The position numbers and the translations under genes are program-made. Below the pieces are notes generated by a model. It saw only the letters and a program-made list of their open reading frames with translations, was not told the DNA's origin and made no database searches. Below, piece by piece: positions 28,742-38,236 of a stretch of 64,000 bases of DNA (positions are counted from its first letter, which is position 1; each line of letters begins with the position of its first letter). The DNA is from CAVRQM01 sp965246915 (lineage in GTDB: Bacteria; Pseudomonadota; Alphaproteobacteria; Acetobacterales; Acetobacteraceae), in contig CBDFGB010000011.1 of the NCBI GenBank assembly GCA_965246915.1, positions 124,001 to 188,000 on the forward strand, in the 5' to 3' direction.

Positions 28742-30727
28742 TCAGTCGCAGCAGCCGGCCTTGCCTGACGCATGCCGGCTGGCCGCGTTGCGCTCTCGCG
28801 GCAGGTCGATGACCGGATTCTGGTCGAAGAACCCATGCGGCATCAGCTTGAAGCCGCACACCACGCAGGGTTGCACCGGGTGATCCTCCGGCCGTGGCAG
28901 ATGGTGCAGGCCGAAACTGTGCCACAAAACGATGTCGGCATTCTCGATCGGCCTATCCTTCGCCGTCCAGGCCTGCAGCCCGTCGTCGCCAGTCGATTGA
29001 TTGACGAATTCGCCCGCCGGATAGCGTTCCGACGCATCGAACGCGGTGACCCAGAGCTGGTGCTGGATGAAGCGGCCGCGCCGTCCGGACGGGCTGTCGG
29101 GATCGGTGTAAGGCTGCACTGGCGAGGCTACCTCCAGCTTGTAGCCGACCGGCGTTCCGACCCAGTTGACGACGTTCGGATTGACGATCTTCCAGAAGCG
29201 GGATTTTGCCGCGTCGACATCGCGTTGGGCCGCGAGCTCCGTGGCGAGTGCCCGCTCCTCGACGAAGAAGGCATTGCCGTAGGGATTCTCCGGCCCGGTC
29301 GGCGGCGCGACGGTATCGCACTCGACGACCGTGTTGGCCTCACCGTCCACTTCCATGTCGAGACGGGCGCAGAACACGTGCTGGTGGATATGGCCGACCA
29401 GGCCCGGCGCCACCTCGGTGCCGTATTTGCCGGGCTGGCCCGGCGGGCAGGCGGCGGTGTTGATGATGCCGGTCGCCTTCATCTCGTACTCGATGCGTCC
29501 GTCCTGATGAAGGTACCAATAGGACGCGTATTCATAGTTGCCGATCGTCGAGATCGACGAGATCACGAGCTTACGCGACCGCCGCACCTCGGTCCGCCCG
29601 CTGCGGACGTCGAAATGCTTCCACGAGAGCCCGGCATCCTCCTCATGCAAGCAGATCGCGTTCTCGATAGTACGCGCCTGTCCGAACACGTCCGGCACGA
29701 CGGCGTCGAAATAATGGATCGTGCCGAGGCAGTCGCAGCCGAGGCTAAGCGAATTGGCCATGCGGCCGAACCCAATCTCGCCGCTGTCGAACACGTTCTT
29801 GCGGTAATGGCTGCGCTCCGGCGTGCCGTAGGGGACCACCATCTCGGCGATCGAGGCGCGGTAGACGATCGGGCGGCGGCGGCCTTGATGCGTGTAGCCA
29901 ACCGTGTGGAGCACCAGCCCCTCGCGGCCGTTGAAGCCGACGCGGACATCCCAGTTCTCCCAAGTCACCAGGTTGCCGTCGACATGGTAGCTGGGGCCAT
30001 CCGGCTGAATCACGTCGAGCCGGGACGAGGGGGCGCGGAATTCGGTCAGCACGTCTCCGTCGTAGTTGAGAGGCGTGCGCGGCACCGCAATGTAGTCGCC
30101 TGCCGCCTCGAAATGGTCGTCGACGCGCAGCACCTCCAGCGTCGAGATGTCGATCAGCGCGTGCAGGCCCTCGACCGGGTGGGCGTAGTAATTGTCGAGT
30201 GGGAAGGTCCGCATCCAGACGAAGCAGTTCAGCACGCGGCGGCCCTGTTCGATGTCGTGGCCGAAATCACCAACGGTCCAGGGGTCGAGGCACATATAGT
30301 CGACCTCGGCGAGCAGGCCGCGTCGCCGCAGCGCCTCGCGGAAGCGCGGGTCGGCCTTCACCGTCTTCTCGATTTCGAGGACTTCCTCGACCGCGACCAT
30401 CGCGCGGGCATCGGCACGGAACTTCGTGTCGAGGACCTCGCCGGCCTCCAGGTCGGCGCGGCCGATCCAGACACCCATCTGGCCGCGGCGGTAGATGTTG
30501 AAGCGGGCGATGCGGGCGAACGGCGTGCCGGGCACATGGCCACGCACGACATCCTTCGCGGGCTCGTCGATGTCGATCGTCTCGACCCGCAGGTCGGCGC
30601 CCCAGTCGAAATGCGCGCGGATGATCGCCGCGGCGCGGGCGATCTCGGCCGCGGTCAGCGGGTCGAGCGGGTGGCTCGCCGGGGCGACACCCGCCAACAG
30701 CGGGGCGGCCTGGACGGGAAGATCCAT
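28742..30727 (-). CDS. Copper-containing primary-amine oxidase
   Basis: The 661-residue enzyme converts primary amines to aldehydes with release of ammonia and hydrogen peroxide. The topaquinone precursor is Tyr398 in TIGNYEYASYWY. The catalytic Asp is probably Asp346 in VVPDVFGQ. Two copper-binding His lie in HIHQHVFCARLDM, and the third near HLPRPEDHPVQP. Length and domain order match bacterial enzymes that lack a signal peptide, so a cytoplasmic location is likely. The start MDLPVQAAPL is at 30727. It heads a cluster ending in the guanidino-type decarboxylase. Confidence 0.95.
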   Translation of the reverse strand: MDLPVQAAPLLAGVAPASHPLDPLTAAEIARAAAIIRAHFDWGADLRVETIDIDEPAKDVVRGHVPGTPFARIARFNIYRRGQMGVWIGRADLEAGEVLDTKFRADARAMVAVEEVLEIEKTVKADPRFREALRRRGLLAEVDYMCLDPWTVGDFGHDIEQGRRVLNCFVWMRTFPLDNYYAHPVEGLHALIDISTLEVLRVDDHFEAAGDYIAVPRTPLNYDGDVLTEFRAPSSRLDVIQPDGPSYHVDGNLVTWENWDVRVGFNGREGLVLHTVGYTHQGRRRPIVYRASIAEMVVPYGTPERSHYRKNVFDSGEIGFGRMANSLSLGCDCLGTIHYFDAVVPDVFGQARTIENAICLHEEDAGLSWKHFDVRSGRTEVRRSRKLVISSISTIGNYEYASYWYLHQDGRIEYEMKATGIINTAACPPGQPGKYGTEVAPGLVGHIHQHVFCARLDMEVDGEANTVVECDTVAPPTGPENPYGNAFFVEERALATELAAQRDVDAAKSRFWKIVNPNVVNWVGTPVGYKLEVASPVQPYTDPDSPSGRRGRFIQHQLWVTAFDASERYPAGEFVNQSTGDDGLQAWTAKDRPIENADIVLWHSFGLHHLPRPEDHPVQPCVVCGFKLMPHGFFDQNPVIDLPRERNAASRHASGKAGCCD

Positions 30728-30911
30728 CGAATGCTCCTGGCGCGAATTGGGACGATGCAAAGCCTATCACGCCCAAGCGACCGTCATGAAGCCTTCATCG
30801 GCCAATTTTCTTACCGACCGGGACTGAACCGTGCTGCATTGCGGCATCGTGAGTTGAACGTTTTTTCGGGCCGTAGGAGATTGCCGCAACCGTTTGTGCG
30901 AGCGTCCGAAA

Positions 30912-32078
30912 ATGTCCTGGCCATTGCTTGCCTTGGCCGTTGCCGCGTTTGGCATCGGTACGACCGAGTTCGTCATCATGGGTCTATTGCCCGACCTGTC
31001 CCGCGACCTCGGCGTCAGCATCTCCGGGGCGGGCATGCTGGTGACCGGATATGCGCTGGGCGTCACGTTCGGCGCGCCTTTGGTGGCGATCGCCACGGCG
31101 CGGCTGCCGCGCAAGGCGACGCTGCTGGCTCTGATGGGCGTGTTCGTGCTCGGCAACATGGCCTGCGCGTTAGCGCCGGATTACGCAACGCTGATGCTGG
31201 CGCGGGTGCTCACGTCGCTCTGCCACGGTGCGTTCTTTGGGATCGGCTCGGTCGTGGCAGCCGGCATCGTGCCGTATGGCCAGCGGTCGCGGGCGATCGC
31301 CCTGATGTTCGCCGGCCTGACGCTTTCCAACGTCATCGGCGTGCCGTTCGGCACGGCGCTGGGGCAGGAATTCGGGTGGCGCGCGACGTTCTGGGCGATC
31401 GTGCCGATCGGGCTGGCCGCCGCTGCCGCCCTCGCCTGGAAATTGCCCCGTCAGCCGGACGCGCCGCCGGGGCGTCTGCTCGCCGAGTTCGCGGTGCTGC
31501 GGCGGCCGCAATTGCTGCTGGCCCTGGGGATCAGCGTGCTGGCCTCGGCCAGCCTGTTCAGCGTATTCACCTACATCGCCCCGCTGCTGCTGACGGTGAC
31601 CGGCCTCGCGCCGCACGCGGTGACGCAGGTGCTGCTGCTGTTCGGCGTCGGCATCACCATCGGCAACTTGCTCGGCGGACGACTCGCCGACTGGCGGCCG
31701 CTCGCGGCGCTGATCGCGAGCCTCTGCGCGCTGGTGGCGATCGTCGCGGCACTTGGGGTTACTGCGTCGATGGCGTTGCCCGCAGTGCTCACGGTTTTGC
31801 TGTGGGGCGTCGTTCAGTTCAGCCTCGGCCCTTCGCTGCAGACGCGGGTGGTCGATCAGGCATGCGACGCGCCCAACCTTGCCGCGACGATGAATCAGAG
31901 CGCCTTCAACCTCGGCAACGCGTCCGGCGCCTGGCTCGGCGGCGCGGCCCTTACGGCCGGATTGTCCTATGCGCAACTGCCATATCTCGGCGCTGGTTTG
32001 GCTGCGTTGGGGCTGGCGCTCGCCTTGATTTGCGCGTCGATCGCGCGAAGGGTCGAAACGCTCGGCGCTGCGATCTGA
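30912..32078 (+). CDS. MFS transporter, AraJ/YdhP-type drug or sugar efflux permease
   Basis: The 388-residue protein has 12 predicted membrane helices in the DHA1 pattern. The opening FGIGTTEFVIMGLLPDLSRDL is the signature of the AraJ/YdhP/PbuE branch. RLPRKATLLALM (loop 2-3) and LLGGRLADWRPL (loop 8-9) occupy the two conserved inter-helix motifs. Proton-driven efflux is expected; the substrate is unknown. The ATG at 30912 is chosen because it places the first helix at the normal position. It is divergent from the amine oxidase gene. Confidence 0.88.
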   Translation: MSWPLLALAVAAFGIGTTEFVIMGLLPDLSRDLGVSISGAGMLVTGYALGVTFGAPLVAIATARLPRKATLLALMGVFVLGNMACALAPDYATLMLARVLTSLCHGAFFGIGSVVAAGIVPYGQRSRAIALMFAGLTLSNVIGVPFGTALGQEFGWRATFWAIVPIGLAAAAALAWKLPRQPDAPPGRLLAEFAVLRRPQLLLALGISVLASASLFSVFTYIAPLLLTVTGLAPHAVTQVLLLFGVGITIGNLLGGRLADWRPLAALIASLCALVAIVAALGVTASMALPAVLTVLLWGVVQFSLGPSLQTRVVDQACDAPNLAATMNQSAFNLGNASGAWLGGAALTAGLSYAQLPYLGAGLAALGLALALICASIARRVETLGAAI

Positions 32079-32162
32079 CCCCGGATAAGTTTTTTGTTAT
32101 CTTCTGTCACCCGTGCGGGAAGATGGTAGGTCTATCGCCTGTCATTCCACGCGGAGAAATGT

Positions 32163-33839
32163 GTGTCGGTTGGAAGCTGGGTGAGCCGGCGGGGCGTGCG
32201 TATGGCCTTGGCGCTGGCCGGGGCTGTCCTTGGTCTCGCCGGTGCGAACGGGTCCGCCCGCGCCCAGGCGCCGGCACCCTGGCTGTTCTTCGGTGGCGAG
32301 TTGGCCAATACCCGCGCGAACATCAGCCCGAGCGGCGGTACGACCTCGCCGACCCAGATCAACCCGCGCACGACATCGCGCCTTGCGCTGAAATGGTCGT
32401 TCTCCACGGTCGGCGACGTCTCCGCCACGCCCACGGTCGAGGCGGGCGGCCTATACGTCCCCGATTACGCCGGCTGGCTTTACAAGCTCGACCCAGACAC
32501 CGGCGCGCAGATCTGGGCACACGCGCTGATCGAGTATCTCGGCAACAATGCGTATTCGCGCAACAGCCCGGCGATCGGGGCGATGGGCGAGATCGTGCTT
32601 GGCATCCAGACCTCGTTCACAGGCGATATCAATCCCGGGGCGCGGGTCATCGCGGTGGACCGAACGACCGGCCTGCTGCGCTGGCGCACCACGGTCGACA
32701 CCACGCCGTATTCGTACGTGACGACGTCGCCCGTCATCTACAACAAGAAGGTCTATCTGGGCGTTGCCTCCAGCGAGGAGGTGCTGGTCGGCAAGACGCC
32801 CGGCTTCAACGTGACGTTCCGTGGCAGCGTCGTGGCGCTGGACGAGGCGACCGGCGCGATTGCGTGGAAGACCTATACCGTGCCCGACGGCTATACCGGC
32901 GGCTCCGTCTGGGGCAGCAGCCCGGCGGTCTGGCGGCCCGGCCGCGCGCTGCTGGTCGGCACCGGCAACAACGTCTCGCTGCCCGCCCTCGCGACCACCT
33001 GCCTCGCCACGGCCGAACCCACCGTCGATGCACGGCTCGCCTGTCTCGATCCCACGGACTATGTCGACTCGCTGCTGTCGCTTGACCTCGCGACAGGCCG
33101 GATCAACTGGTCCCGGCGATTCGACATCGACACTTGGAACTCCGGCTGCTCGAGCGGCACGGAGCCCGTCTGTCCGACGCCCGCCGGTGCCGACGCGGAC
33201 TTCGCGCAGGCGCCGGGTGTGATGTTCCTCAACAACTTCGTGGGCGTGCCGGACGACCGGGGCGGCACCAGCCAGAGCTATCTGCTGAGTTCCGGCCAGA
33301 AGAACGGTTTCTATCGCGGGCTGAACCCCTACAACGGCGGATTGTTCTGGTCGACGTTCCTCGGGCGCGGCGAAATCATGTGGGGTTCGGCGATCGACAC
33401 GGACGATCGCAACGCCGCCTATGTCGCGTTGTCCAACAAGGCGCATTGGCTGAACGTTCTGGCCGGACAGAAGGGTGTCCCTGTGTCGTGGTCCGCTGGC
33501 GCCTGGGCGTCGGTTGCGCTGTCGAGCGGGCGCATCAACTGGCAGGTGCCGACGGTCGGCGCCGACCTGGTTTCGCCGACATTCGGCGGCGCGGCGCCGG
33601 GACCGGTGACGTTCACCAATCGCGTCGTGTTCGGCGGCTCCACCTCCGGCTATTTCGTCGGGCTGGACGCCAAGACCGGCCGCACGTTGTGGACGTTCAA
33701 CGCCGGCGGATCGGTGATCGGTGGCCCCGCCGTCTACAACGAGACTCTCTACTGGGGCGCGGGAGCGACGCGAAGCAGCCCCGGGGCAGTGCACATGGTC
33801 TATGCGTTCGCCGTACCCCCGCCTGCCGCTCCGCCGTGA
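32163..33839 (+). CDS. Periplasmic PQQ-type beta-propeller protein
   Basis: The 558-residue exported protein has a signal peptide (MALALAGAVLGLAGANGSARA) and repeated PQQ-like propeller blades: YAGWLYKLDPDTGAQIWAH, GSVVALDEATGAIAWKTY, SLDLATGRINWSRRFD, GYFVGLDAKTGRTLWTFN. This resembles polyvinyl-alcohol dehydrogenase-type quinoproteins. I see no haem-binding CxxCH, so a separate cytochrome would be needed if it is a dehydrogenase. The catalytic Asp and metal ligands cannot be fixed by eye. GTG at 32163 lies six bases after GGAG. It converges on the next gene with a two-base gap. Confidence 0.8.
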   Translation: MSVGSWVSRRGVRMALALAGAVLGLAGANGSARAQAPAPWLFFGGELANTRANISPSGGTTSPTQINPRTTSRLALKWSFSTVGDVSATPTVEAGGLYVPDYAGWLYKLDPDTGAQIWAHALIEYLGNNAYSRNSPAIGAMGEIVLGIQTSFTGDINPGARVIAVDRTTGLLRWRTTVDTTPYSYVTTSPVIYNKKVYLGVASSEEVLVGKTPGFNVTFRGSVVALDEATGAIAWKTYTVPDGYTGGSVWGSSPAVWRPGRALLVGTGNNVSLPALATTCLATAEPTVDARLACLDPTDYVDSLLSLDLATGRINWSRRFDIDTWNSGCSSGTEPVCPTPAGADADFAQAPGVMFLNNFVGVPDDRGGTSQSYLLSSGQKNGFYRGLNPYNGGLFWSTFLGRGEIMWGSAIDTDDRNAAYVALSNKAHWLNVLAGQKGVPVSWSAGAWASVALSSGRINWQVPTVGADLVSPTFGGAAPGPVTFTNRVVFGGSTSGYFVGLDAKTGRTLWTFNAGGSVIGGPAVYNETLYWGAGATRSSPGAVHMVYAFAVPPPAAPP

Positions 33840-33841
33840 GG

Positions 33842-34585
33842 CTACCGGCTGAGTGACGGCACCGAGGCGGGGTCGATCCAACCCTGCTGGGCGAAGAATT
33901 CGCCAAGATTGACCGCGACGCGCTTGGCCAGATGCTCGCCGTCCTGCGGAAGGCCGGTGCGGTAGCGCGAGGCGGTGCCTATCGCCGTGCCCGCGACCGC
34001 GAGGCCGACATTGCCGGCCGCCGCACTGGCCGCGCCGAGACCGAGGCCGGGCGTGCGGCCGCTGTTGGCGTCGGCGTCATAGGTCCGCAGGAGCCGGTTC
34101 CGCTCGCCCTTTCCCGCCTCGTAGACGTCAACATTGGCGAACACCTCGCTTTTGCCGGCCCCGAAGCCGATCAGGTTGCGCCGTGTCGCGTTTCCCGCAT
34201 CCACTCTGACGATCTGTCCCCCGACGATCACATCGCCAGGGCGCGGCCGCGTCGAAGGCGAGGCGCGGACCGCGCGCAAACCCATCGCCCTGATTTGCTC
34301 GACGAGCGTCTCGGCGACCGCGGCTTGCACGTCCGAGGCGACCGCCTGCTGGTCCTCGGACGGCTCGCCGTTTTGTCGCTCGAGCCGGGCGCGCAGGCCC
34401 TGATCAAGTTGCACGCTGCGCCAGTCCACGACGAAATCGTAGACGAGGACCTCCGCGGGACGCGGCAGAGGCGGCCCGGACTGCGTGGCGATGTAGTTGC
34501 CGGTATCGTCGACGCGCGTCGCACAGGCGGCGAACGCCAGTACCATCGCGCCTAGCAACACGGTTCGACGTTCGATCCCCGCCAT
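33842..34585 (-). CDS. DUF4410 lipoprotein
   Basis: The 247-residue protein has a lipobox AFAAC at about residues 16-20, predicting an anchored periplasmic lipoprotein. The DUF4410 features are PAEVLVYDFVVDW, LVEQIRAMGLRAVRA and VIVGGQIVRVDAGNATRRN, followed by an LIGFGAGKSEVFANVDVYEA strand set and a glycine/alanine-rich helix. The function of the family is unknown. The C-terminal AKRVAVNLGEFFAQQGW is typical. It is divergent from the RbsA-type operon and convergent with the propeller gene. Confidence 0.85.
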   Translation of the reverse strand: MAGIERRTVLLGAMVLAFAACATRVDDTGNYIATQSGPPLPRPAEVLVYDFVVDWRSVQLDQGLRARLERQNGEPSEDQQAVASDVQAAVAETLVEQIRAMGLRAVRASPSTRPRPGDVIVGGQIVRVDAGNATRRNLIGFGAGKSEVFANVDVYEAGKGERNRLLRTYDADANSGRTPGLGLGAASAAAGNVGLAVAGTAIGTASRYRTGLPQDGEHLAKRVAVNLGEFFAQQGWIDPASVPSLSR

Positions 34586-34779
34586 CTGTCCCCGCTCTCG
34601 GCTCGACGCTGGAAGACGTATGCCACCCGCAGACTGTCAGAACTTGCACGCATTGAAAACGGGTGGCCGAACTCGATCGTGGCGCGGGAGCCCTGGGTCG
34701 GGCGACGTTCCCGCGCTGCTGGGCGGAATTGACGCCAGGCGCGACGCGCCGTCCTATGCCGCCACAGGGGGAGAAAAAC

Positions 34780-36294
34780 GTGCCACTGGCACCGGTTCTT
34801 CGGCTCGACGGGATCGTCAAATCGTTCCCTGGCGTGAGGGCGCTGCGCAGCGTTTCGTTCGACGTCCGCGCCGGCGAGGTGCATGCCCTGCTGGGCGAGA
34901 ACGGCGCTGGCAAATCGACCCTCATCAAGACCATGTCGGGCGTGCACGAGCCCGACGAGGGCCGTATCGAGGTCGACGGCCACGCGGCGACGCTGTCCGG
35001 ACCGCATGACGCGACCGCGCGGGGCATCGCCACGATCTATCAGGAACTGCTGTTGTTCCCGGAGCTGAGCGTGGCCGAGAACGTCTTCGCCGGTCACGCG
35101 CCGCGCAGGCGATGGGGCGGCCTGGACTGGACGGCGATGCGGACCCGTGCCCGCGATCTGCTGCATGCGCTGGACATCCACGATCTCGATGTCGATCAGG
35201 TCGTCGGCACGTTGTCGGTCGGCAATCGGCAGCGCGTCGAAATCCTACGGGCGCTGTCGCAGGATGCGCGCGTGCTGATCATGGACGAACCGACCGCCGC
35301 GTTGACCGAGCATGACGTGGAAAGACTGTTCGATATCGTGCGGAAGCTGCGCGCCCGAGGCGTTGGCATCGTCTATATCAGTCACCGAATGGAGGAGATC
35401 TTCCTCCTGGCCGACCGGGTGACCGTCCTGCGCGACGGCGAGTATGTCGGCACCCGCGACGTCGCCGAGACCGATGCGGGCGAGCTGATCCAGATGATGG
35501 TCGGGCGGCGGATCGACAGCCTGTTTCCAAAGATCGAAGTCCCGCTCGGCAAGCCTGTACTGCAGGTGCGCGATCTGGTGCGCGCGCCGCAGACGCGCGG
35601 CATCAGCCTGACGGTGCGCGCCGGCGAGATCGTCGGCCTCGCGGGACTCGTCGGGTCGGGCCGCAGCGAACTCGCACAGGTGATTTTCGGCATCACGCCG
35701 GCGGAGTCCGGAGAGGTCCTGGTCGGCGACGAACGGGTCCACGTGGCCTCGCCCGGACAGGCGAAGCGGCTGGGTATCGCCTATGTGCCTGAGGATCGCG
35801 GCACGCAAGGTCTGGTGCGACCGATGACAGTGCGGGAGAACGCGTCGCTGGCGGTGCTGTCCGACATTGCCGCGAGCGGTTTCATCGACGGCGCGGCGGA
35901 ACGAACGCTCGCCGACGCCGTGGTGCGCCGCTTCGACATCCGCACGTCGGGGATCGAGCAGGTCGCCGGCAAACTGTCCGGCGGCAACCAGCAGAAGATC
36001 GTGCTGGGCAAATGGCTCGCCACGAAGCCGCGCGTGCTGATCCTGGATGAGCCGACGCGCGGCATCGACGTCGGCGCGAAGGCCGAAATCCACCGGATCA
36101 TGGGCGAGCTTGCCGGGCAGGGACTGGCGATCCTGATGATCTCCAGCGAGCTGCCGGAGGTGCTCGGCATGAGCGACCGCATCCTGGTCGTGCGCGAAGG
36201 CCGCATCGCCGCCGAATTCTCCCGCGCCGAGGCGACGCAGGAGCGGGTGGCGGGTGCGATGATGGGCGGCTTGCCGTCCGCGCAAGCGGCATGA
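34780..36294 (+). CDS. CUT2 sugar ABC importer, tandem-domain ATPase (RbsA-like)
   Basis: The 504-residue ATPase has two fused nucleotide-binding domains. The first has Walker A GENGAGKST, signature LSVGNRQRVEIL and Walker B LIMDEPTAALT. The second has a degenerate Walker A region GLVGSGRSEL, a good signature LSGGNQQKIVLGKWL and Walker B LILDEPTRGIDVG. This is the normal CUT2 asymmetry. I chose GTG at 34780, seven bases after GGGGGAG, which gives the usual length; ATG at 34756 is in frame. It is the first gene of a four-gene importer operon and overlaps the next by four bases. Confidence 0.93.
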   Translation: MPLAPVLRLDGIVKSFPGVRALRSVSFDVRAGEVHALLGENGAGKSTLIKTMSGVHEPDEGRIEVDGHAATLSGPHDATARGIATIYQELLLFPELSVAENVFAGHAPRRRWGGLDWTAMRTRARDLLHALDIHDLDVDQVVGTLSVGNRQRVEILRALSQDARVLIMDEPTAALTEHDVERLFDIVRKLRARGVGIVYISHRMEEIFLLADRVTVLRDGEYVGTRDVAETDAGELIQMMVGRRIDSLFPKIEVPLGKPVLQVRDLVRAPQTRGISLTVRAGEIVGLAGLVGSGRSELAQVIFGITPAESGEVLVGDERVHVASPGQAKRLGIAYVPEDRGTQGLVRPMTVRENASLAVLSDIAASGFIDGAAERTLADAVVRRFDIRTSGIEQVAGKLSGGNQQKIVLGKWLATKPRVLILDEPTRGIDVGAKAEIHRIMGELAGQGLAILMISSELPEVLGMSDRILVVREGRIAAEFSRAEATQERVAGAMMGGLPSAQAA

Positions 36295-37256
36295 GCGCCG
36301 CGCGTACCGCGCCAAGACGACGCTTCGCACTGTCGCAGGAACTGCTGCTTGCGGTGGCCATCGTCGCGCTGCTGGTCGTCGTCGGACTGATCAACCCGCG
36401 CTACGTCGCCGCGAGGAATCTGCAGACGATCTTGCTGGGCAACGCGTATATCGCGATCGCCGCGATCGGCATGTCGATGGTCATCATCTCCGGCCATATC
36501 GACATCTCGGTCGGCGCGCTGATCGGCGTGCTCGCGACGATCAGCGGCTCGATGGCGGTGGCGGGTTGGCCGATCCCGCTGTGCTGGCTGCTGCCGGTCG
36601 CGCTCGGTGTGGTTGCAATGGGGGTCATGGGCGCGATGGTCGCCTATCTGCGCATACCGTCAATCGTCGTGACCCTCGGCATGCTGAGCATCCTGCGCGG
36701 CGGGCTGATCAGCGTGACCGGCGGCGCGTGGATCACCAACCTTCCCGAAGGCTACGACATCGCCCATTGGTGGGTCGCGGGACTCGTGCCGATGCCGGTG
36801 TTCCTCATGGTCGTCCTCACGCTGCTGGCAGCCTACTGGTTGCGCAACACCGCGACCGGCCGCTCGATCTATGCGGTTGGCGGCAATGCGGAGGCGGCGC
36901 GCCTCGTCGGCATTTCGCCGCAGCGCACGGTGGTCATGGTCTTTGCGATCCACGGGCTGTTCGCCGGCATCGCGGCCGTGCTGTTCGCCACGCAACTCAG
37001 CGTCATTCAATCCACGGTCCCGCCCAATCTGGAGCTGACGATCATCACGGCGGCGGTGGTGGGCGGCGTGTCGATCTTGGGCGGCATCGGCACGGTGGTG
37101 GGTTCCACTCTGGCGGCCGTGCTCATCGCGGCGATCGGGTCGAGTCTCATCTTCGTCGGGATCTCGCCCTACTGGTTGCGGGCGGTGCAGGGGTTGCTCA
37201 TTCTGGCCACCGTGCTGGCCGACATCCTGCGCCGCCGCCGCCGGGGGATCGCATGA
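36291..37256 (+). CDS. CUT2 sugar ABC importer permease 1
   Basis: The 321-residue permease is of the RbsC type with 8-10 predicted helices. Characteristic elements are GMSMVIISGHIDISVGALIG (about residues 60-79), RIPSIVVTLGMLSILRG, NAEAARLVGISPQRTVVMVF and VVGGVSILGGIGTVVGSTLA. It forms part of the membrane channel. Two different permease genes follow one ATPase, as in rhamnose- and autoinducer-2-type systems, so the channel is probably a heterodimer with the next gene product. It overlaps both neighbours by four bases. Confidence 0.92.
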   Translation: MSAARTAPRRRFALSQELLLAVAIVALLVVVGLINPRYVAARNLQTILLGNAYIAIAAIGMSMVIISGHIDISVGALIGVLATISGSMAVAGWPIPLCWLLPVALGVVAMGVMGAMVAYLRIPSIVVTLGMLSILRGGLISVTGGAWITNLPEGYDIAHWWVAGLVPMPVFLMVVLTLLAAYWLRNTATGRSIYAVGGNAEAARLVGISPQRTVVMVFAIHGLFAGIAAVLFATQLSVIQSTVPPNLELTIITAAVVGGVSILGGIGTVVGSTLAAVLIAAIGSSLIFVGISPYWLRAVQGLLILATVLADILRRRRRGIA

Positions 37257-38206
37257 CGAAGCGGTTGCCGATCGCCGCGCACGAGGCGGTGCTGGCGGTG
37301 ATCCTGGTCGCGGCGCTGATCGGGCTTGCGTTCGCGACGGACCGGTTCCTCACCGTCGACAATCTGCTGAACCAGGGGCGGCTCATGACCGAGGTGGGGT
37401 TAATGGCCCTGCCGATGACTTTCGTCATTATCACCGGCGGGATCGATTTGTCGGTCGGCTCGATCCTCGGCCTCTGCGCGATCCTGCTGGGCGTCGCATG
37501 GAAGGGTTTTGGACTCCCGTTGCCCATGGCGATCGGCTTCGCGGTGCTGGTCGGCACGGCGGCAGGGTTCGTCAATGGCTGGTTCATCACGCGGCTGCGG
37601 GTGCCGCCGCTCATCATGACGCTCGCGACCTTGGCCTTCTATCGCGGTCTGGCCGAGGGTATCAGCCAGGCGCGTTCGGTGCGCGGCTATCCCGATTGGT
37701 TCTTCGTGCTGGGGCAGGGCGACACGCTCGGCGTGCCGACGCAGTTGTGGCTGCTGCTGGTCGGCATCGCGGTGTTCTGGATCGTGCTGTCGCGGACCGG
37801 GTTCGGTCGATCGCTCTACGCCATGGGTTTCAACGAGACGGCGTCGCGCTTCTCCGGGCTGCCGGTGGCGCGCATGAAGCTGCTGGTCTACACGGCGTCG
37901 GGGTTCATGGCGGCACTGGCCGGCGTGGTGTTCGTCAGCCGCGTCTCGACCACGCGCAGCGACATGGGCATCGGCATCGAGTTGGACGTGATCGCCGCGG
38001 TGGTCCTGGGCGGGACCAGCATCTTCGGCGGCATCGGCACCATTCCGGGCACGGTGCTGGGGCTGGTGCTGATCCAGTTGCTGAAGAACGGCCTCGCATT
38101 GACCGGGGTCAAGGGGGACGCCACGATCGTGGTGATCGGCACGGTGCTGATCGCCTCCATCCTGATCACCAACTTCGCCCAGGCCCGTGGGCAGCGGGTG
38201 CGCTAG
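37253..38206 (+). CDS. CUT2 sugar ABC importer permease 2
   Basis: The 317-residue second permease has motifs parallel to the first: LPMTFVIITGGIDLSVGSIL (about residues 46-65), RVPPLIMTLATLAFYRGLAE, NETASRFSGLPVARMKLLVY and VLGGTSIFGGIGTIPGTVLG. Its ATG overlaps the stop of permease 1 (ATGA). Unequal sequence between the two permeases supports an RhaPQ- or LsrCD-like heterodimeric channel. Confidence 0.92.
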   Translation: MTKRLPIAAHEAVLAVILVAALIGLAFATDRFLTVDNLLNQGRLMTEVGLMALPMTFVIITGGIDLSVGSILGLCAILLGVAWKGFGLPLPMAIGFAVLVGTAAGFVNGWFITRLRVPPLIMTLATLAFYRGLAEGISQARSVRGYPDWFFVLGQGDTLGVPTQLWLLLVGIAVFWIVLSRTGFGRSLYAMGFNETASRFSGLPVARMKLLVYTASGFMAALAGVVFVSRVSTTRSDMGIGIELDVIAAVVLGGTSIFGGIGTIPGTVLGLVLIQLLKNGLALTGVKGDATIVVIGTVLIASILITNFAQARGQRVR

Positions 38207-38236
38207 ACTGCCCGAAAGAAGCGAAGGGAACGGGGA

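Noticed and set aside
30728..30911. A guanidine-type riboswitch before the MFS gene, suggested by the nearby guanidino decarboxylase
   Set aside because: I could not find the conserved core or paired stems of the known guanidine riboswitch classes.
28772..33085. A plus-strand frame open for about 4.3 kb across the amine oxidase, MFS and propeller genes
   Set aside because: It is antisense to or out of frame with three clear genes, is Arg/Ala/Gly-rich without domains, and is explained by scarce stops in GC-rich DNA.
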